From contig NZ_MVIF01000009.1 of assembly GCF_002086675.1 (NCBI RefSeq), forward strand, positions 1 to 64,000: a DNA stretch of 64,000 nt, given 5' to 3'. Shown in pieces: positions 45,648 through 54,655 of the stretch; positions within the stretch are counted from its first letter, which is position 1; each line of letters opens with the position of its first letter. The position numbers and the translations under genes are program-made. Source of the DNA: Mycobacterium persicum (GTDB lineage Bacteria > Actinomycetota > Actinomycetes > Mycobacteriales > Mycobacteriaceae). The notes beneath the pieces are model-generated. The model saw only the letters and a list, made by a program, of their open reading frames with translations. It ran no database searches and was not told the origin of the DNA.

Positions 45648-47177
45648 ATGACCGACGATCCGCGTACCGTGCCCGCGGCTCTGGATCGTCTCGCGGCCAT
45701 GTTCCCCGAACACGACGTCTTGATCACCGACGACCGGAGCTTCACGGCCACCGCCCTGCGTGCCGAGGTGCACCGGGCCGCGGCGGCGCTGATCGCACTG
45801 GGCGTCGAGCCCGGCGATCGAGTGGCCATCTGGTCGCCGAACACCTGGCATTGGGTGGTGGCCTGCCTGGCGATCCAGCACGCCGGCGCGGCCATGGTGC
45901 CGCTGAACACCCGCTACACCGCCGAAGAGGCCGCCGACATCCTGGGCCGCACGCGGGCGCCGCTGCTGTTCGCGATGGGCCGGTTCCTCGGCGCCGACCG
46001 GGCCGCCGGCCTGAACTCGCAAGCCCTGCCCGCGCTTCGGCACATCGTGCGAATTCCGATCGAGGCCGACGATCCGGTCCACGGCACCTGGGACGAGTTC
46101 ATCGCCCACGGCACCGACACCCACGCCGTCGAACTGCGCGCGGCCGCCGTCACGCCCGACGACGTCAGCGACATCCTGTTCACCTCGGGAACCACCGGCC
46201 GCAGCAAGGGCGTTCTGTGCGCGCACCGGCAGTCGCTCGCGGCCTCGGCGTCGTGGGCGGCCAACGGCAAGATCACCGGCGACGACCGCTATCTGTGCAT
46301 CAACCCGTTCTTCCACAACTTCGGCTACAAGGCCGGCATCCTGGCCTGCCTGCAGACCGGGGCGACGCTGATCCCACATCTGACGTTCGATCCGCTGCAC
46401 ACCCTGCAGGCGATCGAGCAGCACCGGATCACGGTGTTGCCCGGGCCGCCCACCATCTACCAGACCCTGCTGGACCATCCGGCGCGCCGCGACTACGACC
46501 TGAGCTCGCTGCGGTTCGCGGTGACCGGCGCGGCCACCGTGCCGGTGGTGCTGGTGGAACGCATGCAGTCCGAACTCGATATCGACATCGTGCTGACCGC
46601 CTACGGTCTGACCGAGGCCAACGGCATGGGGACGATGTGCCGCCCCGACGACGACGCGGTGACCGTCGCCACCACCTGCGGGCGCCCGTTCGCCGGCTTC
46701 GACCTGCGTATCGCAGACACCGGAGAAGTCCTGTTACGCGGACCCAACGTCATGCTGGGCTATCTCGATGACCCGACGGCGACGGCCGCGGCCATCGACT
46801 CCGACGGCTGGTTGCACACCGGCGACATCGGTGCCGTCGACGAGGCCGGCAACCTGCGCATCACCGACCGGCTCAAGGACATGTACATCTGCGGCGGATT
46901 CAACGTCTACCCCGCCGAGGTCGAACAGGTGCTGGCCCGGCTGCCCGGCGTGGCCGACGCCGCCGTGATCGGTGTTCCCGACCAGCGGCTGGGAGAAGTC
47001 GGCCGAGCCTTCGTGGTGCCCAGGTCCGGCGCGACGCTCAACGAGGCGACGGTAATCTCGTACACCCGTGAGCATTTGGCGAACTTCAAGGCGCCGCGGT
47101 CGGTGCGGTTCGTCGATGCCTTGCCCCGCAACGCCGGCGGCAAGGTGGTCAAATCACAACTGCGAGAGTTGGCCTGA
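45648..47177 (+). CDS. fadD3: HIP-CoA synthetase FadD3
   Basis: 509 residues from ATG 45648 with an AGAGGAG site, orthologous to Rv3561. This ANL-superfamily ligase uses ATP to form the CoA thioester of HIP (the 7a-methyl-hydrindanedione propanoate left from cholesterol rings C/D), which is the ligand that relieves KstR2. Seen: the P-loop-like FTSGTTGRSKGVLCAH, the motif AYGLTEANG, DGWLHTGDIG, and the catalytic-lysine end GGKVVKSQLREL. It heads fadD3-fadE31-fadE32-fadE33-aspB. Confidence 0.96.
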   Translation: MTDDPRTVPAALDRLAAMFPEHDVLITDDRSFTATALRAEVHRAAAALIALGVEPGDRVAIWSPNTWHWVVACLAIQHAGAAMVPLNTRYTAEEAADILGRTRAPLLFAMGRFLGADRAAGLNSQALPALRHIVRIPIEADDPVHGTWDEFIAHGTDTHAVELRAAAVTPDDVSDILFTSGTTGRSKGVLCAHRQSLAASASWAANGKITGDDRYLCINPFFHNFGYKAGILACLQTGATLIPHLTFDPLHTLQAIEQHRITVLPGPPTIYQTLLDHPARRDYDLSSLRFAVTGAATVPVVLVERMQSELDIDIVLTAYGLTEANGMGTMCRPDDDAVTVATTCGRPFAGFDLRIADTGEVLLRGPNVMLGYLDDPTATAAAIDSDGWLHTGDIGAVDEAGNLRITDRLKDMYICGGFNVYPAEVEQVLARLPGVADAAVIGVPDQRLGEVGRAFVVPRSGATLNEATVISYTREHLANFKAPRSVRFVDALPRNAGGKVVKSQLRELA

Positions 47178-48311
47178 ATGGACCTGGCATTCGATGAGGA
47201 AACCCTGGCTTTCCAGGCCGAGGTGCGCGAGTTTCTGGCGGCCAACAAGGACTCGATCCCGACGACGTCCTACGACAACGCCGAAGGCTTTGCCCAGCAT
47301 CGGATTTGGGATCGGGTACTGTTCGATGCCGGACTGTCGGTGATCACCTGGCCGGAGCAGTACGGCGGCCGCGACGCCCCGCTGCTGCACTGGGTGGTGT
47401 TCGAGGAGGAATACTTCCGCGCTGGCGCGCCGGGTAGGGCCAGCGCCAATGGCACCTCGATGCTGGCGCCCACCCTGTTCGCCCACGGAACCCAGCAGCA
47501 GCTGGATCGGATTCTGCCGAAAATGGCCAGCGGCGAGCAGATCTGGGCCCAGGCCTGGTCGGAGCCCGAATCCGGCAGCGACCTAGCTTCACTGCGGTCC
47601 ACCGCCACCAAGACCGAGGGCGGCTGGCTGCTCAACGGGCAGAAGATCTGGAGCTCACGGGCGCCGTTCGCCGACATGGGCTTTGGGTTGTTCCGGTCCG
47701 ATCCGTCGGCCGAGCGGCACCGCGGCCTCACCTACTTCATGTTCGACCTGAAGGCACCCGGCGTCACGGTGCGGCCCATCGTGCAATTGGGCGGCGACAC
47801 CGGCTTCGGCGAGATCTTCCTCGACGACGTCTTCGTTCCCGACGAGGATGTCATCGGCACCCCGAACGACGGCTGGCGTGCGGCCATGAGCACGTCGAGC
47901 AACGAACGCGGCATGTCGCTGCGTAGCCCCGCTCGCTTCCTGGCGGTGGCGGAGCGGCTGGTGCAACTGTGGAAAGCCAACGGCTCCCCACCGGAATTCG
48001 CCGACCGCGTCGCCGACGGGTGGATCAAGGCGCAGGCCTACCGGCTGCAGACCTTCGGCACGGTCACCCGGCTCGCCGGCGGCGGCGAGCTGGGCGCCGA
48101 ATCGTCGGTAACCAAGGTGTTCTGGTCGGAGCTCGACGTGGAATTGCATCAGACCGCGCTGGACATCCTGGCAGCGGACGCAGAGCTGGCCGGCCCGTGG
48201 ACCGACGGGCTGTTGTTCGCCCTGGGCGGACCAATCTATGCGGGCACCAACGAAATCCAGCGCAACATCATTTCGGAACGGCTGCTGGGCCTGCCGCGAG
48301 AGAAGAAGTGA
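47178..48311 (+). CDS. fadE31: Acyl-CoA dehydrogenase FadE31
   Basis: 377 residues, orthologous to Rv3562. ACAD with IWAQAWSEPESGSDLASLRSTA, GGWLLNGQKIWSSRAPFADM and the C-terminal YAGTNEIQRNIISERLLGLPRE segment. The FadE31-33 group acts late in HIP catabolism on the ring-opened acyl-CoAs; their individual substrates are less certain. It follows fadD3 directly (ATG right after TGA) and overlaps fadE32 by four bases. Confidence 0.94.
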   Translation: MDLAFDEETLAFQAEVREFLAANKDSIPTTSYDNAEGFAQHRIWDRVLFDAGLSVITWPEQYGGRDAPLLHWVVFEEEYFRAGAPGRASANGTSMLAPTLFAHGTQQQLDRILPKMASGEQIWAQAWSEPESGSDLASLRSTATKTEGGWLLNGQKIWSSRAPFADMGFGLFRSDPSAERHRGLTYFMFDLKAPGVTVRPIVQLGGDTGFGEIFLDDVFVPDEDVIGTPNDGWRAAMSTSSNERGMSLRSPARFLAVAERLVQLWKANGSPPEFADRVADGWIKAQAYRLQTFGTVTRLAGGGELGAESSVTKVFWSELDVELHQTALDILAADAELAGPWTDGLLFALGGPIYAGTNEIQRNIISERLLGLPREKK

Positions 48312-49258
48312 CCGTGGACTTTGCCCTTGATCAACAACAACGTGATTTCGCCGCCAGCATCGACGCGGCGCTGGGTGCTGCCGATCTGCCCGGCGCGGTT
48401 CGCGCCTGGTCGGCCGGCGATGCGGCGCCCGGCCGCAAGGTGTGGCAGCAATTGGCCAACCTTGGCGTCACCGCACTCAACATTCCGGAGAAGTTCGACG
48501 GTCTGGGGGCCGATCCGGTGGACCTGGTGGTCGCGCTGGAACGGCTTGGCCGCTGGTGTGTTCCCGGCCCGGTCGCCGAATCCATCGCCGTGGCACCGGT
48601 TTTGCTTGCCACTGACGATCAGGCCGAGCGCTGCGCCGGCCTGGCATCGGGTGAGCTGATCGCCACCGTCGCACTACCGCCGCAGGTGCCGCGGGCCGTC
48701 GACGCCGACACCGCGGGGCTGGTGTTACTGGCCGGTGAGGCCGGTGTCGCCGAAGGCACCCCGCGCCGGCGCCATGCGTCCGTCGACCCCAGCCGTCGCC
48801 TCTACGACGTGGCGGCGACCGGCGAAACCTGGCACGCAGACACCAACCGCGCCTACGAGTTCGGCGTATTGGCCACGGCGGCACAACTGGTGGGCGCCGC
48901 CGAAGCACTGCTGAGCGCGGCCGTCGACTATGCCAAGCAGCGGACGCAGTTCGGCCGGGTCATCGGCTCGTATCAGGCGATCAAGCACAAACTCGCCGAC
49001 GTCCACATCGCGGTCGAGCTGGCCCGTCCGCTGGTTTACGGCGCGGCGCTGTCGTTGGCGCCGCGGGACGTCAGTGCGGCGAAAGCAGCGGCATCCGAGG
49101 CGGGTCTGCTGGCGGCTCGCTCGGCGTTACAGACTCACGGCGCCATCGGATTCACCCAGGAACACGACCTGTCGCTGTGGCTGCTGAAGGTGCAGGCGCT
49201 GCGTTCGGCCTGGGGTACACCGGAGGAGCATCGACGGCGAGTGCTGGAGGCGTTATGA
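48308..49258 (+). CDS. fadE32: Acyl-CoA dehydrogenase FadE32
   Basis: 316 residues from GTG 48308 (overlapping the fadE31 TGA); GTG 48314 is an alternative. Orthologous to Rv3563 and shorter than a full ACAD: DYAKQRTQFGRVIGSYQAIKHKLADVHI and LQTHGAIGFTQEHDLSLWL are present. Such short FadEs usually form heteromers with a neighbour, here probably FadE31 or FadE33, like ChsE1-ChsE2. It is implicated in dehydrogenation of the methyl-branched dioic acyl-CoA late in the pathway. Confidence 0.92.
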   Translation: MTVDFALDQQQRDFAASIDAALGAADLPGAVRAWSAGDAAPGRKVWQQLANLGVTALNIPEKFDGLGADPVDLVVALERLGRWCVPGPVAESIAVAPVLLATDDQAERCAGLASGELIATVALPPQVPRAVDADTAGLVLLAGEAGVAEGTPRRRHASVDPSRRLYDVAATGETWHADTNRAYEFGVLATAAQLVGAAEALLSAAVDYAKQRTQFGRVIGSYQAIKHKLADVHIAVELARPLVYGAALSLAPRDVSAAKAAASEAGLLAARSALQTHGAIGFTQEHDLSLWLLKVQALRSAWGTPEEHRRRVLEAL

Positions 49259-50205
49259 CTGACGAACGGCAGATGCTGCGCGAGACCGTCGCCGCCCTGG
49301 TGGCCAAGCACGCAAGTCCAGCCGCGGTGCGAGCGGCGATGGAGTCAGACCGCGGCTACGACGAGGCGCTGTGGCGGCTACTGTGCGAACAAGTCGGCGC
49401 CGCCGCTTTGGTCGTCCCGGAGGAACTCGGCGGAGCCGGCGGCGAGTTAGCCGACGCCGCAACGGTTTTGCAAGAGCTGGGCCGGGCGCTGGTGCCGTCC
49501 CCGCTGCTGGGCACCACGCTGGCGGAACTGGCGCTGCTGGCCGCGCCCGAGCCGGACGCCGAGACGCTGACCCGGCTTGCCGAGGGTACCTCGATCGGCG
49601 CGCTGGTCCTCGACCCCGACTACGTCGTCAACGGTGACGTCGCCGACGTCGTCGTCGCCGCGAACGATGGCCAACTGAGCAGCTGGACTGGCTTCACCGC
49701 GCAGCCCGTCGCCACCATGGATCCCACCCGTCGGCTGGCCCGCATGCAGCCGCAGGAAACCCGGCCGATCGGCGCCGACCCGGGACTGGCCGGCATAGCG
49801 GCAATTCTGCTGGCCGCCGAGCAGATCGGTGCCGCGGAACGCTGCCTGGAGCTGACCGTCGAATACACCAAGAGCCGAGTGCAATTCGGCCGCCCGATCG
49901 GCAGCTTCCAGGCACTCAAGCATCGGATGGCCGATCTGTACGTGACGGTCGCCGCGGCGCGGTCCGTCGTCGCCGACGCCTGCAATGAACCCACACCCGC
50001 CAATGCGGCCACCGCACGACTGGCTGCCTGCGAAGCGCTCAGCGCCGTGGCCGCCGAGGGCATCCAGTTGCACGGTGGCATCGCGCTCACCTGGGAACAT
50101 GACATGCACCTGTATTTCAAGCGGGCGCACGGCAGTACGCACCTGCTGGATTCACCACGAGACGTGCTGCGCCAGCTGGAGTCCGAGGTGCTTCCCGCAC
50201 CATGA
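49255..50205 (+). CDS. fadE33: Acyl-CoA dehydrogenase FadE33
   Basis: 316 residues from ATG 49255, orthologous to Rv3564. Sequence features: CEQVGAAALVVPEELGGAGG, EYTKSRVQFGRPIGSFQALKHRMADLYV and IQLHGGIALTWEHDMHLYFKRA. It overlaps fadE32 by four bases and aspB by four. Likely a subunit of a heteromeric dehydrogenase with the adjacent FadE proteins. Confidence 0.92.
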   Translation: MTDERQMLRETVAALVAKHASPAAVRAAMESDRGYDEALWRLLCEQVGAAALVVPEELGGAGGELADAATVLQELGRALVPSPLLGTTLAELALLAAPEPDAETLTRLAEGTSIGALVLDPDYVVNGDVADVVVAANDGQLSSWTGFTAQPVATMDPTRRLARMQPQETRPIGADPGLAGIAAILLAAEQIGAAERCLELTVEYTKSRVQFGRPIGSFQALKHRMADLYVTVAAARSVVADACNEPTPANAATARLAACEALSAVAAEGIQLHGGIALTWEHDMHLYFKRAHGSTHLLDSPRDVLRQLESEVLPAP

Positions 50206-51368
50206 CCGATCGTGTTGCCCGGCGCGCGGGCATTCCACCGTTTCACGTGATGGACGTCTGGCTGGCGGCCGCCGAGCGCCAGCGCACCCACGGCGATCTG
50301 GTCAATCTCTCGGCGGGTCAGCCCAGCGCCGGCGCCCCGGAACCGGTACGCGCCGCGGCGGCCGCCGCCCTGCATCTCAACCAGCTGGGTTACACGGTGG
50401 CACTGGGTATTCCGGAGCTGCGTGCCGCGATCGCGGCGGACTACGAGCGCCAGCACGGCATCACGGTCGGCCCCGACGCGGTGGTGGTCACCACCGGTTC
50501 CTCGGGCGGCTTCCTGCTCACCTTCCTGGCATGCTTCGATGTCGGCGACCGGGTCGCGATGGCCAGTCCCGGCTATCCCTGTTATCGGAACATCCTGTCA
50601 GCGTTGGGATGTGAGGTGGTGGAGATACCGTGCGGGCCGGCGACCCGGTTTCAGCCCACCGTGCAGATGCTCGCCGAACTCGACCCGCCGGTGCAGGGGC
50701 TGGTCGTGGCCAGCCCGGCCAATCCCACCGGCACCGTCATCCCGCCCGCCGAGTTGTCGGCGATCGCGTCGTGGTGCGACGAATCCGGGGTCCGGCTGAT
50801 CAGCGATGAGGTCTATCACGGCCTGGTGTACGAAGGGGCACCGCAGACCAGCTGCGCTTGGCAGACCTCACGGAACGCGGTGGTGGTCAACAGCTTTTCC
50901 AAGTACTACGCAATGACCGGCTGGCGACTGGGTTGGCTGCTGGTGCCGACGGAGCTGCGCCGGGCGGTTGACTGCCTCACCGGCAACTTCACCATCTGCC
51001 CGCCGGTGCTGTCGCAGATCGCCGCGGTATCGGCGTTCACCCCCGAGGCGACCGCGGAAGCCGACGGCAATCTGCGGCACTATGCGCTCAACCGCTCGAT
51101 GCTGCTCGACGGCCTGCGTCGCATCGGAGTTGACCGACTGGCTCCCACCGACGGCGCGTTCTACGTCTACGCCGACGTTTCGGACTTCACCACCGACTCG
51201 TTGGGCTTCTGCTCGAGGTTGCTGGCCGACACCGGCGTAGCGATCGCACCAGGGGTCGACTTCGACACCGCGCGGGGCAACTCGTTTGTCCGGATGTCGT
51301 TCGCCGGGCCGACCAGCGACATCGAAGAAGCCCTGCGCCGAATACAGTCCTGGCTGCCGGGGAGCTGA
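50202..51368 (+). CDS. aspB: PLP-dependent aminotransferase AspB
   Basis: 388 residues, orthologous to Rv3565, fold-type I aminotransferase. The PLP lysine is in VVNSFSKYYAMTGWRLGW, with ASPANPTGTVIP and ISDEVYHGLVY as the usual cofactor motifs, and the C-terminal Arg is in NSFVRMSFAG. It is the last gene of the fadD3 operon. Its role in steroid catabolism is unclear; annotation as an aspartate aminotransferase is by family only. It is convergent with nat. Confidence 0.92.
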   Translation: MTDRVARRAGIPPFHVMDVWLAAAERQRTHGDLVNLSAGQPSAGAPEPVRAAAAAALHLNQLGYTVALGIPELRAAIAADYERQHGITVGPDAVVVTTGSSGGFLLTFLACFDVGDRVAMASPGYPCYRNILSALGCEVVEIPCGPATRFQPTVQMLAELDPPVQGLVVASPANPTGTVIPPAELSAIASWCDESGVRLISDEVYHGLVYEGAPQTSCAWQTSRNAVVVNSFSKYYAMTGWRLGWLLVPTELRRAVDCLTGNFTICPPVLSQIAAVSAFTPEATAEADGNLRHYALNRSMLLDGLRRIGVDRLAPTDGAFYVYADVSDFTTDSLGFCSRLLADTGVAIAPGVDFDTARGNSFVRMSFAGPTSDIEEALRRIQSWLPGS

Positions 51369-51394
51369 TTGTTCGCCCGCGACGGGCTCGCCCT

Positions 51395-52231
51395 TCAGTT
51401 GTCGCCGAAACAGACTTGGTCGATGCGGGCTTCGAGGGCACCGCGTTCGCCGACATCTGCCACGTTGATGCCGAAGCGCCCGCTCAGCGCGTCGACAACC
51501 GCGGCCGCGTCCTCGAGCACGGTCTTCTCGGTCCGGCCGCCGCGATGGACCGCCAGGATCCGGCCCGTCAAGTTCCACCGCGCGTCCTCGGTCACGGTGG
51601 CAGCCATCAAGCCGGTGACAAAGTGCGACGACGGGTGTGTCGAGACAAACCAACTGCCCACCTTCAGGTCGATCGGCGGCCGGCTGATCGTGCTGAATTC
51701 ATAGAGCGGCTGCCACTCGTCGCGAACCAGCGCCTGCAGCACTAGCCCGTCGCCACGGTCATCGAGCCGGTACGGTTCATGCGTCGTTTGCTGGACGCAT
51801 CGGGTCCGCAGCCGCAGCGGCGACGTCGGCGTCTGCCCCCCGAAACCGGCGTCCACCAGATACGAACCGTCCGAACCGGGAAAACTCACCGCGAGCACGG
51901 TGTGCGTCTGTGCCGGCAGCGGCGCATCCGGCGGCGCCATCCACACCACCCGCCCGGCCAGCCGCCGCGGCCGAAACCCGAGTTCGGCCAGCACGTTGCC
52001 GATCAGCCCGTTGTGCTCGTAGCAGTAACCGCCGCGGCGCCGGTGGACGAGCTTGTCCATCAGCGATTCGGGGCTCAGGTCGTCAACCGGCACCCCCATC
52101 AGCGGATCGAGGTTCTCGAACGGAATCGCCCGGGTGTGGGCGCTCACCAGCTCCCGCAACACCGCCAGGGTAGGTTCGGTGGGACCGCGATAGCCGATGC
52201 GTTCGAAGTACGCGTTGAGATCCAGCGCCAT
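51395..52231 (-). CDS. nat: Arylamine N-acetyltransferase
   Basis: 278 residues from ATG 52231, orthologous to Rv3566c. The catalytic triad is visible: Cys70 in RRGGYCYEHNG, His110 in PAQTHTVLAV and Asp127 in YLVDAGFGG. NAT transfers acetyl or propionyl from CoA to arylamines and hydrazines such as isoniazid. In M. tuberculosis it ends the hsaACDB-nat operon and can use propionyl-CoA from cholesterol. Here its upstream neighbour is a divergent DsbA-like gene, so nat has its own promoter and has been separated from hsaACDB. Confidence 0.95.
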   Translation of the reverse strand: MALDLNAYFERIGYRGPTEPTLAVLRELVSAHTRAIPFENLDPLMGVPVDDLSPESLMDKLVHRRRGGYCYEHNGLIGNVLAELGFRPRRLAGRVVWMAPPDAPLPAQTHTVLAVSFPGSDGSYLVDAGFGGQTPTSPLRLRTRCVQQTTHEPYRLDDRGDGLVLQALVRDEWQPLYEFSTISRPPIDLKVGSWFVSTHPSSHFVTGLMAATVTEDARWNLTGRILAVHRGGRTEKTVLEDAAAVVDALSGRFGINVADVGERGALEARIDQVCFGDN

Positions 52232-52271
52232 AGCCCCATTTTGCTGGCTGGCGCACGACTTCGACAGCCGT

Positions 52272-52287
52272 ATACCCAAGGGGGTAT
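52272..52287. promoter_or_regulatory. ATACCC-N4-GGGTAT palindrome between nat and the DsbA-like gene
   Basis: ATACCCAAGGGGGTAT is a perfect dyad in the divergent spacer. Its G/C-tract form with TAT ends is like operators of the CsoR/CstR repressor family (copper or persulfide sensing). No such repressor gene is in the window. Confidence 0.5.
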
Positions 52288-52336
52288 TATGGCGTTAGTT
52301 CGCCCGAGATCGGGAAAGTTGCAGAAGGAGGAGCCA

Positions 52337-52945
52337 GTGGCTGACGTCGAGCTCTACATCGATCCGGTATGCCCCTTCGCCTGGGCCGCTTCGCGATGGC
52401 TGCTCGATGCCGCGCACAAGACGGACACACCGGTCACGCTGCGGCAGATGAACCTGGCCGTACTCAACGAGGGCAACGACCTCAACCCGAAACAACAGCA
52501 GATGATGGATCGATCACGACGGCTCGGTCGGCTGTTCGCCGCGGTCGCCAGCCAGCACGGGCCGGACGCATTCGCACGGCTTTACGACTCGGTCGGCGCC
52601 CGTATCCATGTGCGTGGGAAAGAAATGTCCACCGATGAGGTCCGCAAATCCCTGACCGAATGCGGACTTGACGAATCACTTGCCGAATCGCTAGACGACA
52701 GTGCACTCGACGAGGCCGCCAGGCGCGCGCACCAAGCCAGCCAGGACACTCTGGGCGGCTCGGCCGGCAGCCCGATCATCGCGGTCGACGGGCGCGGGTT
52801 TTTCGGGCCGGTGCTGACCGGGATACCCGGCAGCGACGACGGCGTCCGCCTGCTCGAGGCCGTCATCACCGCCGCGACCACGCCCGAATTCGCCGTGCTG
52901 CAACGGCCTTACCAGGGGCCGCCCGTTCTCGAGGAGGCTCGCTGA
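52337..52945 (+). CDS. DsbA-family protein related to mycothiol-dependent nitroreductase Rv2466c
   Basis: 202 residues from GTG 52337, which has a strong AGGAGGAG site; an ATG at 52289 would add 16 residues. Thioredoxin-DsbA fold: VELYIDPVCPFAWAASRWLLD at the N-terminus, LAVLNEGNDLNPKQQQ and the FFGPVLTGIP cis-Pro region. In Rv2466c the active site is CPWC; here it is CPFA, so only the first Cys remains. A monothiol mechanism with mycothiol is possible. The palindrome at 52272 lies 50 bp upstream. Confidence 0.82.
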   Translation: MADVELYIDPVCPFAWAASRWLLDAAHKTDTPVTLRQMNLAVLNEGNDLNPKQQQMMDRSRRLGRLFAAVASQHGPDAFARLYDSVGARIHVRGKEMSTDEVRKSLTECGLDESLAESLDDSALDEAARRAHQASQDTLGGSAGSPIIAVDGRGFFGPVLTGIPGSDDGVRLLEAVITAATTPEFAVLQRPYQGPPVLEEAR

Positions 52946-53104
52946 ATGTGTCACGCCGTCAGGTGCCGCACCTGCGGGAAAGTGACGTGGGCCGGTTGCG
53001 GCGCGCACGTTGATCAGGTCCGCGCGGCGGTGCCGGAATCGCAGTGGTGTCCAGGTCACCCGAACCAATCCCCCAGGCGCTTGTGGCATCCACGGCGCAC
53101 CTAG
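52946..53104 (+). CDS. Small Cys-rich protein (52 residues)
   Basis: Starts ATG 52946 directly after the TGA of the DsbA-like gene and stops at 53104. Sequence features are MCHAVRCRTCGKVTWAGCG, then WCPGHP: five Cys and several His in CxxC and CxxxxxxC spacing, suggesting a zinc-ribbon. I recall similar 50-60-residue proteins encoded after other genes in mycobacteria. Function unknown; coupling suggests a role with the upstream thiol protein. Confidence 0.7.
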   Translation: MCHAVRCRTCGKVTWAGCGAHVDQVRAAVPESQWCPGHPNQSPRRLWHPRRT

Positions 53105-53128
53105 CCGCACCAGCAACCCGGCTCTAAC

Positions 53129-53152
53129 TACTACCTACGTACGTAGGTAGTA
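53129..53152. promoter_or_regulatory. 24-bp perfect palindrome with CTAC-N4-GTAG core, candidate BlaI operator
   Basis: TACTACCTACGT and its exact inverse ACGTAGGTAGTA, 52 bp before the DsbE/F-like gene. The inner CTAC-GTAC-GTAG matches the CTAC-AACA-GTAG core of the palindrome upstream of the blaI-type gene (55967-55982). Confidence 0.65.
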
Positions 53153-53204
53153 TTTTGGTGACCACCGGCCGCGAAGTCTCGCCAATCGACGGAAAGGGAT
53201 CACC

Positions 53205-53756
53205 ATGCAACGGCGCCTAACCGCCTCGCTTGCCATCACTGCTGCTGCCGCGATGATCGTCACAGCCTGCGGCTCTTCCGGAGCACGATCTGACCCGGCC
53301 AATACGCTGACTTCGTCATCCAGCAGGCCCACCGGCCAGAGCGCACGCGTACCTGCCCAACTGCAGTTCACCGCCAAAACTATTGATGGGCACACGTTTT
53401 CGGGTGACAGTTTGGCGGGAAGAGCCGCGGTGTTGTGGTTCTGGACGCCCTGGTGCCCAAAGTGCCAGCATGAAGCACCGATCGCGGCGGACGTCGCCGG
53501 GGCGCACCCGCGCGTGACGTTCGTTGGGGTGGCCGCGCGGGACCAGGTGTTGGCGATGCAGGGCTTCGTAGACAAATACAAATTGAGCGGCTTCATTCAG
53601 CTAGCCGATACCGACGGGGTGATCTGGGCAAGATTCGGCGTAACGCAGCAACCGGCGTGGGCGTTCGTGAGCGCCAACGGCGACGTCGACGTCGTCAAAG
53701 GTTCGCTGACTCAGTCTGAATTGAACGAGCGGGTCGACAGGCTGGTCAGCCGGTGA
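53205..53756 (+). CDS. DsbE/F-like thioredoxin-fold lipoprotein
   Basis: 183 residues from ATG 53205 (GAAAGGGA site). Signal peptide RRLTASLAITAAAAMIVTAC gives a lipidated Cys near residue 22, then a Ser-rich linker and a TlpA/thioredoxin domain with active site FWTPWCPKCQHEAP. It resembles DsbF (Rv1677) and MPT53, extracytoplasmic thiol oxidoreductases; the dipeptide between the Cys here is Pro-Lys. It overlaps the CcdA-like gene by four bases, so electrons are probably supplied by that membrane protein. A BlaI-like operator precedes it. Confidence 0.88.
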   Translation: MQRRLTASLAITAAAAMIVTACGSSGARSDPANTLTSSSSRPTGQSARVPAQLQFTAKTIDGHTFSGDSLAGRAAVLWFWTPWCPKCQHEAPIAADVAGAHPRVTFVGVAARDQVLAMQGFVDKYKLSGFIQLADTDGVIWARFGVTQQPAWAFVSANGDVDVVKGSLTQSELNERVDRLVSR

Positions 53757-54655
53757 TCGATGCCACAGCACTGAGCTTTGCCCTGGGCGCCGGACTGGTA
53801 GCTGCCCTCAATCCATGTGGATTTGCTTTCCTGCCAAGCTATTTGGGCTTGGTGATCGCCGGTAGTCAGGGAGTCTCACGTCCGAGAGCCCTGATCCGCG
53901 CCGGCGCCGCGACCGCGGGAATGTCCGTCGGATTCCTGACGGTCTTCGGCATTTTTGGGCTACTCGTCGCACCGGTGATCGCGTCGGCGCAAAGGTACCT
54001 GCCGTTTGCCACCGTGGTCATCGGGATCCTCCTGGTGGCTTTGGCTGTCTGGTTGCTGGCCGGAAAGGACGTCAGCATCATCCTGCCGAAACGCGCGGGT
54101 GGTACGCCGACAAGGCGGCTTACCTCCATGTACGGCTACGGCGTGGGTTACGCGATTGCGTCACTTTCGTGCACCGTCGCACCGTTTCTCGCCGTCATCA
54201 GCACCACGTTCAGGCAGGGTGCGGTGCTTTCGGGCGTGCTGGCTTTCGTCGCGTACGCAGGCGGAATGACGATCACGGTGGGGGTGGCAGCGCTGACGGT
54301 TGCCCTGGCCGGCTCCGCGGCCACCGCGACGTTTCGGCGTGTTCTGCCCTTCGTAGGCCGAATAGTCGGCGTAATCGTGCTGCTGACCGGGCTATATGTC
54401 ATGTATTACGGCTACTACGAACTGCGGCTCTATTTTGCCAATGCCGAAGCCGATGACCCCGTGATCGGGGCCGCTAACGCCGTGCAGGAGTGGCTGATTC
54501 AGTTGGTCGACGGGCTGAGCCCATGGTCCCTCGTCGGCGCCTTGGTTGCGCTGGTCGCCGTGGGAGTGTGCTGGCATACCCTGCTTCGATGGCGCGCCCC
54601 GAACCGCAATGCGCTCGTCACAGATGACAGGCCAGCCCGACCGCCAACGGAGTGA
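53753..54655 (+). CDS. CcdA-like thiol-electron transporter
   Basis: 300 residues from GTG 53753 with seven or so TM helices. The conserved Cys pair of the DsbD/CcdA core is in AALNPCGFAFLPSYLGLV (TM1) and AIASLSCTVAPFLAVI (TM4). CcdA moves electrons from cytoplasmic thioredoxin across the membrane, here presumably to the DsbE/F-like lipoprotein. A C-terminal extra helix (LVGALVALVAVGVCWHTLLRW) is present. Its end overlaps the convergent M56 gene by 38 bp. Confidence 0.88.
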   Translation: MIDATALSFALGAGLVAALNPCGFAFLPSYLGLVIAGSQGVSRPRALIRAGAATAGMSVGFLTVFGIFGLLVAPVIASAQRYLPFATVVIGILLVALAVWLLAGKDVSIILPKRAGGTPTRRLTSMYGYGVGYAIASLSCTVAPFLAVISTTFRQGAVLSGVLAFVAYAGGMTITVGVAALTVALAGSAATATFRRVLPFVGRIVGVIVLLTGLYVMYYGYYELRLYFANAEADDPVIGAANAVQEWLIQLVDGLSPWSLVGALVALVAVGVCWHTLLRWRAPNRNALVTDDRPARPPTE

